DNA of 64,000 nt, taken from the NCBI RefSeq assembly GCF_033439725.1, contig NW_026944388.1:2232001-2296000 (forward strand). The letters are read 5' to 3'. This document shows, piece after piece, positions 22,936-34,690 of the stretch (the stretch's first letter is position 1; each line of letters begins with the position of its first letter). This DNA is from Neurospora tetraspora. Taxonomy: Eukaryota; Ascomycota; Sordariomycetes; Sordariales; Sordariaceae. The notes beneath the pieces were generated by a model, which saw only the letters and a program-made list of their open reading frames with translations, did no database searches and was not told where the DNA came from. A program made the position numbers and the translations under genes.

Positions 22936-24984
22936 TCAGTAGAGTAGATCGATCCATGAAGGACTGCAGCAGGTGTGTTCAAACACGACAGAATCCAGCC
23001 AATAGCTAGCTTCTCCCTCGACTTTTGGCGAGCGATAGGCCGCTTCGAAACGGACTTTTTCCTTGAATCTGAATTTGGTTTCGAGGAGGTTCTTCAACCA
23101 CGCGATATCATCGACCTGGTTTTCTTGAGTCTCCCTATTGTTGAATCCATTGTTGGCGTCGAATTCGGTCTTGACAAGGTACTGCGTGTAAATCTTGAAG
23201 GTATAGCGGTCATGTTGGCAGGGAGCCGCGTAAGCAGGGTTGCGTGAAGGATCCCAGAAGTCGCACATCTCCTTTGACTTCGCGTTGAGTGAAACTGAGG
23301 CCAGAAGCCTATCCAGAAGTGTAGATCCAAGCTTCTTGCGCCTCCAAGAAGTATGAACATGCACGTGGGCCTCAACAGTGGCCCTGCTAGTGCCTGTTGT
23401 GCTGCCAGCCAAACCGGGCTTCCAAACGGAGAGGTACGCGAATCCAAGAACCGCGCCTTCTTTGAGACTTGGAGGAAGGACCGTCTGCTGTGGGTGACTC
23501 GACTCAAATCTAATGCCATCTTTCAGCATGTCAACCCTAGCTGAGCCGCTAACGGCAACAATGAAGGGAAGTTCATGCCCATGGGTGTCCGTAAGGATTT
23601 TCTCAAAGTCCGCTGCTCCCAAAGGTGCAGAATCGAATTTCTGGATGGCTTCGCTGTTGTAGATGGATGCCACTGCCTCCATATCGGAAGCTTCAGCAGG
23701 GCGCAAATGGCATGGTACTTGGGGTACATTCAAGTCTGCGATGTTGACGTTGAGTTGAACTTTTGGTGGCTGGCGGCTCGACGGTGGAACCTCTCCTCGA
23801 TAAAACTTCCCACCTCTCTTGGACGCGAGTTTGCGTTTGCGCAGCAGATCTGAAGACCAGTTCATCTGACGCCATCGAAGTTCCGGGTCCTGTGCCTCAC
23901 TAACTCGAGTCAAAGGGTGACTGACAGGTGCGAGAAAGCATCCCGTCTCTGGGTTGATATCACAATTGAAGTGATTGCGCTTGGATTTGAAAGATGCCTT
24001 CGCATCGACAGTTACGTCCTGGACCCATGCTTCTACCAGGCCTTTGTTGTACTCTTCAGTCTGAAGGCCTATATCGTAGTTCCGGCCATCGTAAAAGTGA
24101 CCGAACCGTATGGCGAGGTCGCCCATCTCGTTGCTGAACCGGTACATGGGGACTTCAACGCCAATCTCGTTGCGGATGTCATGGGACATCTTTGGATCGA
24201 CTTCCTTGACTTCTTCAGGACCATCGCTGAAATGAAAGTCAGAGACGGAGAGCATGCTCCGGTGCGAGCCTGGATAGTCAAGTCGGCGGCAAGGAAGTTC
24301 ATGCTCCATGTAATCAGCAGGCACCGGCAGAGGTCGATGCTCTTGTGGTCCTCTTGACTTCCAAGCGGGCTGAGCACCGCGATTCTTCTCTGCTGCCCAA
24401 GATTTCTTCTCTGCTTGCCAGGGTTTCTTCTCTGCTTGCCAGGGTTTCTTCTCTGCTGCCCAGGGGTTTGCAGACACGTTACCCTGATGGAAAACGGCTT
24501 GGTCGCCCTTCAGATTGTGTGGACAGGCATTCGAGTTCTGGTTTCCGGCGCCAACCGGCTGATCGGCTTCCGTAACTTGTGGGTCCCATCCTGTCTGGGC
24601 AGTACTTTCCCATGGGGACTTTTTGGAGCTATCCGCCTGAGGAGTTGTTCCCCATGCAGATCTATTGGGTCCGTCTGGGCTCGAATTAACATTGGGCTGC
24701 GCCTTTGGTTGCTGCTGTACGCTCTGTGCTGGAGGGGGGGAAGTTTTGGTGTTGCTGATGTCCACAACTTTGCCGGTATGGTCTTTGATGACAATGCGTC
24801 GACCTTGGTGACGGTGCCAAAGGTGAGGAGGAACTCCCGGGACTGGCTTAATCTTTGGCTTGAAATTTTGGTTGATAGCTAAGGGGCGTTCTCCTGTGCT
24901 TGGGGCACCTGAGTCAACCCATTTTCCGGAATCGACTCCTTGCTTGGCGGGAGCCTCGGGTTTGTCCTGCTTTTCGGCAGTCAT
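22936..24984 (-). CDS. GNAT-fold acetyltransferase-like protein with Trp/Lys repeats
   Basis: This intronless coding region encodes 682 residues. I start it at 24984, because the open frame farther upstream is interrupted by a leader intron (24995-25056). Residues 1-170 are Pro/Lys/Gln-rich with repeated WGT/WES-type tryptophans. Residues about 173-203 are tandem copies of a seven-residue unit (AEKKPWQ) written in 21-bp DNA repeats. The middle region contains MSHDIRNEIGVEVPMYRFSN and a DINPETGCFLAPVSHPLTRV block. From about residue 425 a GNAT domain begins (CHLRPAEASDMEAVASIYNS), with the acetyl-CoA strand/loop region at VHVHTSWRRKKLGSTLLDRL (about 541-560); the motif has Lys at the place of the usual Arg/Gln in R-x-x-G-x-G/A. 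The acceptor substrate is unknown. Tryptophan repeats resemble low-complexity RNA-silencing or P-body proteins, but that is only a resemblance. Confidence 0.82.
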   Translation of the reverse strand: MTAEKQDKPEAPAKQGVDSGKWVDSGAPSTGERPLAINQNFKPKIKPVPGVPPHLWHRHQGRRIVIKDHTGKVVDISNTKTSPPPAQSVQQQPKAQPNVNSSPDGPNRSAWGTTPQADSSKKSPWESTAQTGWDPQVTEADQPVGAGNQNSNACPHNLKGDQAVFHQGNVSANPWAAEKKPWQAEKKPWQAEKKSWAAEKNRGAQPAWKSRGPQEHRPLPVPADYMEHELPCRRLDYPGSHRSMLSVSDFHFSDGPEEVKEVDPKMSHDIRNEIGVEVPMYRFSNEMGDLAIRFGHFYDGRNYDIGLQTEEYNKGLVEAWVQDVTVDAKASFKSKRNHFNCDINPETGCFLAPVSHPLTRVSEAQDPELRWRQMNWSSDLLRKRKLASKRGGKFYRGEVPPSSRQPPKVQLNVNIADLNVPQVPCHLRPAEASDMEAVASIYNSEAIQKFDSAPLGAADFEKILTDTHGHELPFIVAVSGSARVDMLKDGIRFESSHPQQTVLPPSLKEGAVLGFAYLSVWKPGLAGSTTGTSRATVEAHVHVHTSWRRKKLGSTLLDRLLASVSLNAKSKEMCDFWDPSRNPAYAAPCQHDRYTFKIYTQYLVKTEFDANNGFNNRETQENQVDDIAWLKNLLETKFRFKEKVRFEAAYRSPKVEGEASYWLDSVVFEHTCCSPSWIDLLY
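24380..24466 (-). repeat. 21-bp tandem repeat encoding AEKKPWQ units
   Basis: Four adjacent near-identical 21-bp units encode AEKKPWQ-like heptads in the GNAT-like protein. The DNA identity between the two central copies is nearly complete, which suggests recent expansion. Confidence 0.8.
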
Positions 24985-26828
24985 TTTCAATGACCTGAAT
25001 AAACGGTAAACCATGGTTAGCATTTGATAAGCAAGTGTAGTGCTGCGTATACTCACTTTGTTAGGCGTCGGGAGGTTGATAGTCGCCGCGATGAGGTTCC
25101 ATTCAGGTCGCAAAAGCTGCTTGGTTCGGCGATCGAACAAACCAGAAATGCAGATAGGTGATATACACCTAGGTGCGGGGCAGGAGAAGTAGCAGATGAT
25201 GGGTGCCTGTTCGAGACAGAATACCGTCGTGAGTTGGTGAGATGCCGTTGATGAGTAGGTGATGTTGGATCGTCGTCGACTCCAAGTCCTCGGTATTCCT
25301 GCCGTAGGTCGAACTGCTTCGACAGTCAACTAGCTCGTGTAGGTGCCTCTAACGGGCGCTGGGTGGTGAGGTAAACTTCCGGTCGCAGATGCTTGGTGTG
25401 ATGTCAGTTGGATTGGAGTGGAAGTGCCGGAAGAGGCGAAGAGTACGATAGTTCGCTAGAAGAAAGGGGAAGCGACAAGTGCTTGTCGCACTCAGTCGGA
25501 GTCGAATGATGATCGACGCCGGCGGTTGCGCTCTGCAGCTCCGGGAACAGGATCTCGTCGCAGATTAAAAAAGACGGTGAAATTTGGGAGTGTTGGGAGA
25601 GGAAGGTGGAATGGGTTGGGAGAGGCGGGATGTTGCGAGAAAGAGAAAGCAGGAGCAAGCGGCTGCAAGACTGCCCTTTTAAGGCGGGGTTGAGCAGTAG
25701 TAGGCGCGGTGGTGAATGGAAGGTGAAAAGATGGGATGGCAAGTGCACCTCAAACAAAGTGGCTGGCAGCTGACCAGAATCTGATTTGAGGTCTGGCAGG
25801 CGGTGCGTACCTTCCTTCTAGTGAAGTGAAATTTTGGTGGAAGGTTGCCCGGCGGAAGCTGGAAGGTGCCGAACTGAAGATCCAGGTTTAGTTGCAATTC
25901 GAATCCAATCGCATTGATCACACACTCAGACCGTTGTGGTGATTGAGAAGAGAAGTGAAGGGGTGCATGCGGCCTCCAAGGTCAACCAAACCGTCTCTCA
26001 TCCAACCTTGGACTTCAAAGCCAACCCAGCTCAATGGAACTTGGCCAGAGTTCAGATGACAACTTGTGTGTTAATGAGCATATATGCCAACCACACGCCA
26101 GTCTCAAGTCTCGAAGCCTCAGTCAAGTAAATAGTCCGTGGCTCAGTGTCTCTGTTCGCATGCACGCTTCAGTCTGTTGATTAAACTGAGAGGCTTGACT
26201 TGAGGTTAGCAGTATCTTCCAACTTTGGTCAGCTGCATCGTATACGCTTCATTAATTTCAATCGTTCCGCGCGGAATGAATACTCTCCTTGTGATTTATG
26301 CATTTGATTCTGAGTGGTAGCCTTAACGTCCGAGGCCAACATGAAAATGTCCAGAGAGAAAGGGTCGAATTCCCACTCCAGTTTCAAAGCACGCCCGGTG
26401 TTTGATAACTTGAAATATTATGGGATGAGATGCACGTTGAAATTGCCTTCTTTTTCCACTTGCGACGTCCGTTGCGCGTGTCGAATCAGAGTGTCTTCAG
26501 GATGGTTGAAGTGTTGACGTTGAAGGGTATCACGTGGGAACGAAAATCAAGTACCCGCGTAAATAGAATCCACGGCTCTGATTGGATCAAGTTCGTCAGG
26601 GTGGGGACGGGAATGCATGCAACAGCAGGGGCAGCCGATGTCCACGTCCATCACCTGGAATATCAACGGCCAGGCAGCCAGTACAACCAGATTCGTAGAA
26701 TTGGCAATACCTGAGAAAGTCAGTTTCTGTCAGCCATTTCGATCTTTGGTCATCACTGTACACAAAAAGGCCGTGTAGAAAACCCACCTACCGCTTGGTT
26801 TTCGCATTTCGTGACCCCCGCCAACAAG
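24985..26828. promoter_or_regulatory. Divergent upstream region of GNAT-like and Arl2 genes, with a 5' leader intron
   Basis: The first 70 bp contain a well-formed intron of the GNAT-like leader on the minus strand, 25056-24995: GTGAGT donor, GCTAAC branch (25021-25016) and TTCAG acceptor, 11 nt before the ATG. The leader probably extends toward about 25.7 kb. The remainder to 26828 has only short open frames and holds the Arl2 promoter. Confidence 0.6.
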
Positions 26829-27638
26829 ATGCTGTCAATCCTAAGAAAAGCGAAGCTCAAGGACAAGGAGCTTCGCATCCTCATGCTGTAGGCGATCACT
26901 TGCTTGCTTTGTACTATGCGCAATTGCTGACAGGTACCAATGCAGAGGTCTTGACAATGCAGGCAAGACGACGATTGTCAAGAAGATCATGAATGAAGAT
27001 GTGAACACGGTCAGCCCAACACTCGGGTTCATCATCAAAACCATCGACTATGAGGGTTACAAGCTAAACATTTGTAAGATGTTCAAGCGTAGTTTTCGGC
27101 ATGTCCGATTCTAATCACAATACGCATAGGGGATGTTGGCGGTCAAAAAACGCTGCGGTCGTACTGGAGGAATTACTTTGAAAAGACAGATGCGTTGATC
27201 TGGGTCGTTGATGCCACGGACAGGCTGCGCATCCAGGACTGCAAAGATGAACTCCACGGTCTGCTCCAGGAAGAGGTAAGTAATCTCCGCTCAAATATGT
27301 CTTGTACTCCAGTCTGCCAATTTTGTCCATGAAACTGACCCATACCTACACATCCAGCGACTGTCGGGAGCAAGCTTGCTTGTGTTTGCCAACAAGACCG
27401 ATGTAAGGGGGTGCATGTCTGAGGACGAGCTGCGGGAAGTGAGTGTACTTGACGATCTTCCCTTGGAATTCTCATCTTGCGAAAGAAGTGATGCTAATCT
27501 CCCCAGGCTTTGCAACTCGATGAAATCAGGACGCATAAGTGGAATATTCTGCGGTGTAGTGCCATGACAGGAGAGAATCTCAAGGAGGGCTTGGCGTGGG
27601 TGGTTGAAGATGCAAAGGCTCGTCTTTTCCTGTACTAG
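26829..27638 (+). CDS. arl2: Arl2-type small GTPase (tubulin-folding pathway)
   Basis: Five exons (26829-26887, 26946-27073, 27130-27275, 27358-27438, 27507-27638) give 181 residues, the normal size for Arl2. Motifs are all present: P-loop GLDNAGKTT (about 21-29), switch I threonine in SPTLGF, switch [19 protein letters not shown], and the G5 serine-alanine in CSAMTG. The start [18 protein letters not shown] matches Arl2 of filamentous fungi. Position 2 is Leu, so N-myristoylation, which many Arf proteins have, is not possible; Arl2 is known to work mostly unmodified and soluble. In yeast the orthologue is CIN4, acting with tubulin cofactors in microtubule biogenesis. All four introns close in phase and have CTAAC-like or AT-rich 3' ends. 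Confidence 0.94.
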
Positions 27639-28818
27639 GACAAAGAGCTGGTTAGTGGTTGGAATGATGGCCCGCAAGGCACGGGCCGTATCCGAGATGT
27701 AAGACGATGTTTGGTTTCGCTTGTCTGTTTTGCCCTGAGGATACGAAGCGATACATGAACAAAACGGTTGGGAGATCTGTCGAGCAGCGGTCAGCCTTCA
27801 GGGGAAGCGAGCCTCCCTTTTTATCCCCTTGAGGTTCCGCGTCTTCCAGAAAGACGGGCATTCGATCAAAGGTGGAGTACACAAACAATGAGCGGTGATG
27901 GGCAACAGTGGATAGAGACAAAACTGAACAAGTTGGTACCTGTCGATGAAGGGACCGTGATGGACATGTTTATATTGGATTTCCGATGCACGATCCGACC
28001 TTCCCAGTTCGATACGGATATACAGTCCGCAACGGCTGACGGGAGCCTCAAACAACGTGTTTCAAGGAAGTGATTGATGAAATGAAACGTGGAGGGCAGT
28101 AGGCCGGTAGCGCCTTGCTTGTTGGGTCGACAAGGACGAGGGCATTTTGGTTTCTTGGACTCGTTGGGCTGAGCTTGGCAGCACGGGCAGCCCTGTCGCC
28201 GGCTGTTGCTCGCTCTGAGATGGCGCTCTCGAGGCAGTGGGCACCAGCTGCACAGATGGCATCGGATCCACTCATTGGAGGCTCGTTGAAAGTGTGCCCC
28301 GCTCCCGCTGTGCATCCCGGCTTTCGTGCCTTGCGTGCATCCTTGTGGGAGTTCCCAAGAAGCACATTGTAGCCGCCCAGGAGGTGATTGTTCATTGTAC
28401 ATATTTCGTTGACATCAAGCAATCTGAACTGACGGCCGTCATTTCTGACCGCGTGCCCGGGACATCGCTCCATCCCTTTTTCCCTCCACACCTCCTCTCT
28501 CGGCCGCCCATCCACCCCCCTCCTCCCCCCTTTCGTACCCTTCCGCTTCCTTTCGGCTCCCTTCCGGCGGCGCCCCCTTTCGTTCGTTCGTTCGTTCGTC
28601 CGTACCGCTCGGCTCCCGCCCACATCAGACAGCGACAGATAGCGACAGACAGCAAGCGACAGCAGCACGCACTGTCAAGCGTCGCCCCGGTTCCGCTCCT
28701 TATTCATCTGCATACGCACCGGCCTGGATGTGCTGGTGCTGCTGGGAGTGGTCTGTTCTTTTAATAACTTGTTTATAATTAATACCTGGGCCTTGTACCC
28801 CGGAGGTTGCCAGCCAAC
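27639..28818. promoter_or_regulatory. Upstream region of the gelsolin-like gene
   Basis: About 1.2 kb between two plus-strand genes. It contains a C/T-rich core promoter-like stretch (28470-28600), a (TTCG)n microsatellite (28577-28600) and a (GACA/GATA)n-like patch at 28626-28665. Frames open on both strands are long only because of these simple repeats. Confidence 0.5.
28577..28600 (+). repeat. (TTCG)n microsatellite
   Basis: Five tandem copies of the tetranucleotide TTCG lie about 220 bp upstream of the gelsolin-like start, inside a pyrimidine-rich stretch. Confidence 0.9.
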
Positions 28819-31800
28819 ATGTCTGACGAGGTTTCCGACTTTTTGCGCTCCGTCGAGCTGTTGAAGGGAAGACGCGAGGAAGAAGACGAGGCACGCTCGC
28901 GTGAGCTGGAACAAAAGATACTGCAGGAAAAGGCTGAGCGACAAGCAAGGCGACTAGGTGTGTTCTCTATTCTATCTATCTACCATTGCTACAACTCCTT
29001 TGTTGTTCTCTCTCCATGTCCTAAGTAGGCGGGGGATCGGATCAGGTCAGGAGGTTCAGGTTGCACATACACGCACGACACGCAGACACGTCCAAGGGGC
29101 TGCTGCTGCTGCTGCTGCTCGTCAAAGGGGCTGGTTGTTGCCCAATGTTCGGAGCGGTCTTGTTGTTGTTGATAACAAGATAGTCCAAATACGGGGCCAA
29201 CGGGTGACCACATATGAACGAATATGCAAAGAGAATGCGAGGCTTGACTTGACTGATGAGGTCTGACTTATTTTTCGTCCCATGTTCACAGAGCGCGCAA
29301 GGTCCATTTCCCCTCAGAAATCGTCTCCGGCAAACACCCCCACCGGCCACCACCACCGCGCAAGCATTGCTAGCATTGCCAGCACCATTCTGCCCCCCGA
29401 TGGCGTAGACCTGTCCTCGCCCGCACACGAAACTACTGGAAGCCCCCGAGCGCGTTCTGTCCAGCTATCCGACACCATGGAGCCCCTATCGCTGGCCTCG
29501 CCCACAAAGGAGAACGAGTCGCCCTCATCGCCGTCGCCCTTTGACTCGTCCGAACCAAGCAAGCGATCGAGCCAAATCCTCACCTCCCCTTCGGCTGCCA
29601 TGCCCTCTGCCCGTCCCCTCTCCTGGCAGAGGCGCCCTACATCTCAAGCTTCTGAGCGACCCAAGACTCGACCGTTGTCTGTTTTCGCTGCTGAGAATGC
29701 GGCCGCCACTCGGGCAAACGCCGCCATAACCTCTCCCACAGAGGAACAGCCACCACAATCACAAACAGATGAGGATATCGTCGACGCCTCCGACTTGTCG
29801 CGCACCCAGCTTCCCGGCATGGCCCAAGACGCCAGTGCGAATGCCCCTACCCCTACAGAACCAGAGACGACGCCCTCCCGTCAGAGCTTGCTCAATTCTC
29901 CCCTGATTACCAGCGCACCGCGTCTGGACCCTCCAACTGGAGATGCCACCCAAGACGAGCCTGAGCCGCCTTCTAATCGCCTGTCGATGATGTCTCCCAA
30001 CAGCCGTGCCTCGCCTGCCACTCCAAGATCCGGCTCTCCTACCAAGGGCTTGGGTGGTTTTGTACAGAGTGCCATGATGAAGCGCTCCGATAGTGTAAAG
30101 CGGTGGAGCGTGAACTCGGCAGGCCTAGCGCGTGCTGAATCAACTGCCTCGAATCGCAACAGTCTCTTGGGTTCTCAATTAGGCAGTCCCACCAAGCAGG
30201 ACGCTCAGCCCGATGTTCCAACCCAGGACGATTCTAACTCTACGTCGGCATTACGACCAGCTTCAAGACCCGTCTCGAGCCATGGAGAAGATAGACCAGT
30301 CACTCCCGCTCCGCTTAGCATCACCCCACAACCGTCTACGACCGAAATCAAAGAGACTAGCACAGAAGGCGGCGAGGAGGAGAACACGTCGGTACCCGTC
30401 AGTCCCTCAAAGACAATGGATCCCAGGAGGTGGAGCCCCTCCAAGTCATCGAGCTGGCTTGAGGCTGCTCTAAACAAGCCCGAGTCGCCAAAGACCAAGC
30501 CAGCCCCCAACGCCAACCAGCCGGCCTGGATGGTCGAGTTGAACAAGGCTAAGGCGCAGAAGACCGGTAACACCAGCGTTGATCTCTCGCGCAGTGCCTC
30601 GGTACCTCTTAGGAAGACTGAAGTCAAAACGGGTGGACTTATGCGGACTACCCCGGTTGGCTCCGGTCTCAAATCCTCTACTGGTCCCGGTCTGAGCATC
30701 TCTACTAGTGCGCCTGCAGCAGAGAAGCCCGCATTGAGCGGCTTGCGTAACGATCTTGTCAGCCCTCTCTTGAGGAGAGGAAGCGAAGATCCGGCATCTT
30801 TGGTGGCAAAGACACCGACCACCGAAGAGGCCACCACCCCCGTTTTGAAGGATTTCCGGGCGAATCTGAAGTCGCGTGCACGACCCTCTTCTGGTGCAGG
30901 CGCCGAGGGTGAAGTGGATGAGCTCAAGAACGTCTTTGGCAAACTTCGGAGGGCCAAGACCGAGAAATGGGTGGCTCCTGACCCGCTCAAGGACAACATT
31001 CTACGAGGAAAGTCTCTGCTTAATCAAACCGGAGGTCCCATGAGGAGCGAACGGAAAGATGAGCTCAAGGAGGCCATTCTCAAGAAGAAAGAGGAGTTCC
31101 AGAAGGCCAAGCAGGAGGGCCAATCACCCACCAAAGTCGCCAGCCCTGTCGTTAGCGAGAAGTCAATTCCTGAGGCGCTTGCCAGGAGACTGGAACTCGG
31201 TCGCTCCGGAAGCTTTTCCTCCAAGTCGGTCGATCTACCAAGCTCTGCTTCTTCGGTCACGTCGCCGAGTGTAGCTTCTCCAGGCAGCATCCTGGACTTT
31301 GACCGGACGGGCCTTTTGTCTCCCAAGAAGCGAGAACTTACTGACATTGCAGCTCAGATAGCACCAAAGCCTACCACTAGCCTGGACAAGGAAGCTTCTG
31401 CTACAAACGAGGTGCAATCCACAACGCCCAAGGCAGTCAATGTTCCAGGACGTCTGAGCAAGGTGGGCGGCTTAGCCGACAGGTTCAACCCTGCCTTGGC
31501 GGGAATGTTGGCCAAAGGCCCTCCGGCAGCGGCTTCAGGGGCTAGTAAGGGATCTGGGGCAGTTGAAGAGGATGCTACGCCCAAGCCTGCACCCCAGTTG
31601 ACGCACATGACGAAGAATCGTGCCCGTGGACCTAGGAGAAAGGCGCCGACTTCCGTTCTTAAGCCAGCTGAGGAGACCGAGGAAACACCTGTAGTAGAGT
31701 CACCGCCTGCTGCGAAGGAGGCTGTTTCTTCTCCTATCGAGGAGAAGCAGGTCACGCCGACTATGCCAAAGCCAGAGTTTATCACTCGTGTTGACTCTAG

Positions 31801-34690
31801 AGCGTCTGTGCAAAGCCACAGGCAACAACCCTCTGGGAGTGTTGCCGACCTCGTCAACTCCTTCAAGACAAAGGTGGCGGAGGAGCCTAAGCCGGCTGAA
31901 CAGCCCAACACTGCTGATCTTCCCTCCCGTTCACCTACAAAGACTCGCGGCCGTTCAGCTACGAAGGTTCTTGAGCAAGCTACCGTGTTCGCCGCCCTGA
32001 ATCAGCAGCCTTCAGAATCCGCCGAGCCCAAGAACGAGGTGGCTTCTGCGTCACCTGTTCGCCCGGCTCTGGGCCATACTCGTTCCAAGTCAAAGGTCCA
32101 CGAGCAAGCAGCTCTGTTCACGACACTGAACCGGCAACCATCAGAAGCTGCCGAACCTATCAAGGGGCCGGTTGCCCAGTCGCCCGTGCGGCCGGCGCTC
32201 GGCCATACCCGCTCCAAGTCCAAGGTACAGGAGCAGGCGGCTGCATTTGTGAACAAAATGAAGGCAGAGCCGAGTGAGCGTAGTGCGGAGACCTCGCCTG
32301 TTCGACCTGCGATGGGACATACCCGTTCGAAATCCACCAAGGTCCACGAGCAAATTGCCGCTTTAGCTGCGGCCAGTCAAAAGCCCTCTGAGGCTGCTGC
32401 GGAAGCAGCTCCCTCAACGCCTACATCGATCAGGGGACGTTCTCGCGCAAAGTCAATTGTTCAAGAGCAACTGGCTGCTCTTGCCACAGCCGGCCAGCAA
32501 ATGAAGCCGGTGGAGCCTGAGGCAGACATGGCTGCTCAGTCTCCCTCCCCAAGAAAGCTTGATATGAAGAGAATGTCTAGGTTCCTTGATGAGCAGACCC
32601 AGCCGATCCTTAATCCCGAAACTGAAAAGACTTCACGGCCGTCTTCCCCTGTCAAACAACGGGCTCTTCCCGATTTTCCTCGGACTTCGTCAACGAAGGA
32701 CGTCTCGCCGGTAAAAGACACCATGGTCGACTCGGAACCAGTCGTGTCCGTCAAGGCTGGCTCTGCGCTATTTGGAGGCGGTGCTAACGCGGGTCTGCCT
32801 CAAGTAACCACGGAACCTACTTCGCCTCCCCCGACCGAGCCGGCTGCCGCTACGACCACATCTCTTCCTCCTCGTGGTCTCATCAAGACGCCAACTCCCG
32901 AGCCTAGAACGGAGCTACCACCAAGGCTGCCTCTTACTGCACTATCGAGCCCATCCTTCACTTCATCCCGTAGACCTTCCGTCCCTGAACAGGCCCCTAC
33001 CCCAGAGCCCCAGCCTCAGCCAGAGATGCAGTCCCCGCCGCCACCAAAGCTCCCTCCCAAGGGTGCTAGGCCGTTACCCGCGACCCCAGAGGCCGAAGCT
33101 CCTCCTGTGCCCCGTAAGGACAGCATCCCGCTTCCTTTTCTCCCCAAGTTCGACTTTCAGCCACAACCTCAGCAACAACCTCAGCAGCAAGCTCAGCAGC
33201 AGCCGCAGCAGCCGCAGCAGCAGCAGCCACAGTCACCCCAACACCAACAAACTCCGCAACAGCCACGTGGTCTTCGACATACGAGGTCGGCATCAAAATA
33301 CGGTTCAGATGCCCAGGCACTGTTGAGTGACTTCTTTGGCACTGAGCGTCCTCGCCGTCGCTACATGGCCGACGCCGCCGACGTGATCATGCGGCGGCCA
33401 AACCCTGGCTTCCGCATTCAAACCCAGCGCGCTCAGCTTTACCAGTTCGCCGCCGATGGCAAGAAGCTGCCCGTTCCCGCCCACCGCGAACGTATTCTTT
33501 TTGAGCGGGAAATGTACCTCTGCACGCACACTTTCACCAACGAATCGGGCAAGAAGGTGAGCGAGGTGTACTTCTGGGTCGGCGACGAGGTTCCTGAGGC
33601 CGCCGTTGACGACGCCCAACTGTTTGCCACGCGTGAGGCTAGAGCGTTTGGTGGCAAGTTGGTCAAGATGATGCAGGGCAAGGAGACCAGCGAGTTCATG
33701 CAGGCGCTAGGCGGCATTGTCATCATTCGTCGCGGTTCCAGCAATAAGTTTGACTCGCTCGCGCAAACCATGTTCTGTGGCAGACGCTTCCTTGGACAGG
33801 TGGCGTTTGATGAGGTAGACTTTGCGCCTTCGAGCCTGTGCTCTGGTTTCCCTTACCTGATCACTCAGCAGGGCAAGTGCTGCTTGTGGAAGGGTAAGGG
33901 GTCGGATGTGGATGAGCTTGGCTGTGCTAGGCTCGTTGGTATGGACTTGAGCCTGATGGGCGAGCTGGAAGAGATTGAGGAAGGATTCGAGCCGGAGAGC
34001 TTCTGGAGGGATATCTTTGGGGGTGAGGGACCGGGAGTCCGACCGATGAGCGCGGATCATTGGAGGTTGAAGCCAAACTATGAGAAGTACTGTGGGAGAC
34101 TGTTTTGTTCGAATGCCAATGCCTCTGGCAAGGATCAGGTGAGTTCTTATTGTGACCTTGTTTGTCCCTCAGTTTAACATGCACTAACGCAACAACAGAT
34201 CGTCGAGATCTCTCCTTTCAAACAAACAGACCTCCTCCCCACAAACATCTACATTCTCGACGCCTTCTTCGAAATGTACATCATCGTCGGTGCCCGCTCC
34301 CAGCACCAATACGCCTCCTTCCACAACGCCCTCGACTTCGCCCAGGAATACTCCATCCTCGCCGCCGGCATGGAAGACCGTCCCTTTGTCCCCATCTCCA
34401 CGGTCGTGCTGGAGGGTATCCCTCGCGATCTCAAGAGCGTGTTCCGCAAGTGGTCGGACTCTCTCAGCCCCACCATTATGAATCACCTTGGTAGCAACGT
34501 AAGTGTTGGCGGTGGCAGCCCTCCTGCCGACGTTAGGAGCCCAGGAAGTGTCAGGAGCTTCAGCAACTCTAGTATTATGAGTCAGGCCCCGGGACAAGCT
34601 GGCCAGGGTCAACAAGGCCCGGGGTTGAGGAGAGGAAGGAGTTTGAGGATTGTGCCACTTAACCAGGCGCTCAAGGCTTTGCAAGACTAG
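28819..34690 (+). CDS. Large DUF4045/gelsolin-like actin-associated protein
   Basis: Exons 28819-28957, 29292-34138 and 34199-34690 give 1,825 residues. The N-terminus is a charged coiled coil (about residues 2-46, MSDEVSDFLRSVELLKGRRE onward). A very long Ser/Pro/Thr-rich disordered region follows, with short conserved islands, five copies of an about 37-residue repeat (about 930-1115), a Pro-rich part and a Gln-rich stretch (about 1337-1368). The C-terminal 430 residues hold gelsolin-like folds: the first around VYFWVGDEVPEAAVDDAQLF, and the last around TNIYILDAFFEMYIIVGARS. Homologous fungal proteins have an N-terminal DUF4045 region and C-terminal gelsolin repeats. An actin-binding or septum/endocytosis role is inferred from the gelsolin fold only. 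Introns have GTGTGT and GTGAGT donors and close in frame. Confidence 0.88.
31940..32510 (+). repeat. Five-copy protein repeat in the gelsolin-like gene
   Basis: Each unit of about 35-40 residues has a GHTRSKS or GRSRAKS-type basic element followed by VxEQxAALxxxxxQPSE. The copies GHTRSKSKVHEQ, GHTRSKSKVQEQ and GHTRSKSTKVHEQ are nearly identical; the first and last are more diverged (RGRSATKVLEQ, RGRSRAKSIVQEQ). Confidence 0.85.
33163..33262 (+). repeat. Gln-rich (CAG/CAA)n tract
   Basis: Repeated CAG and CAA codons interrupted by Pro encode a Gln/Pro-rich tract just before the gelsolin-like region. It is likely polymorphic in length. Confidence 0.85.

Noticed and set aside
30205-30999. 264-codon minus-strand frame opposite the gelsolin-like gene
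   Set aside because: It is the complement of a Ser/Pro-rich coding region, which often leaves the opposite strand open.
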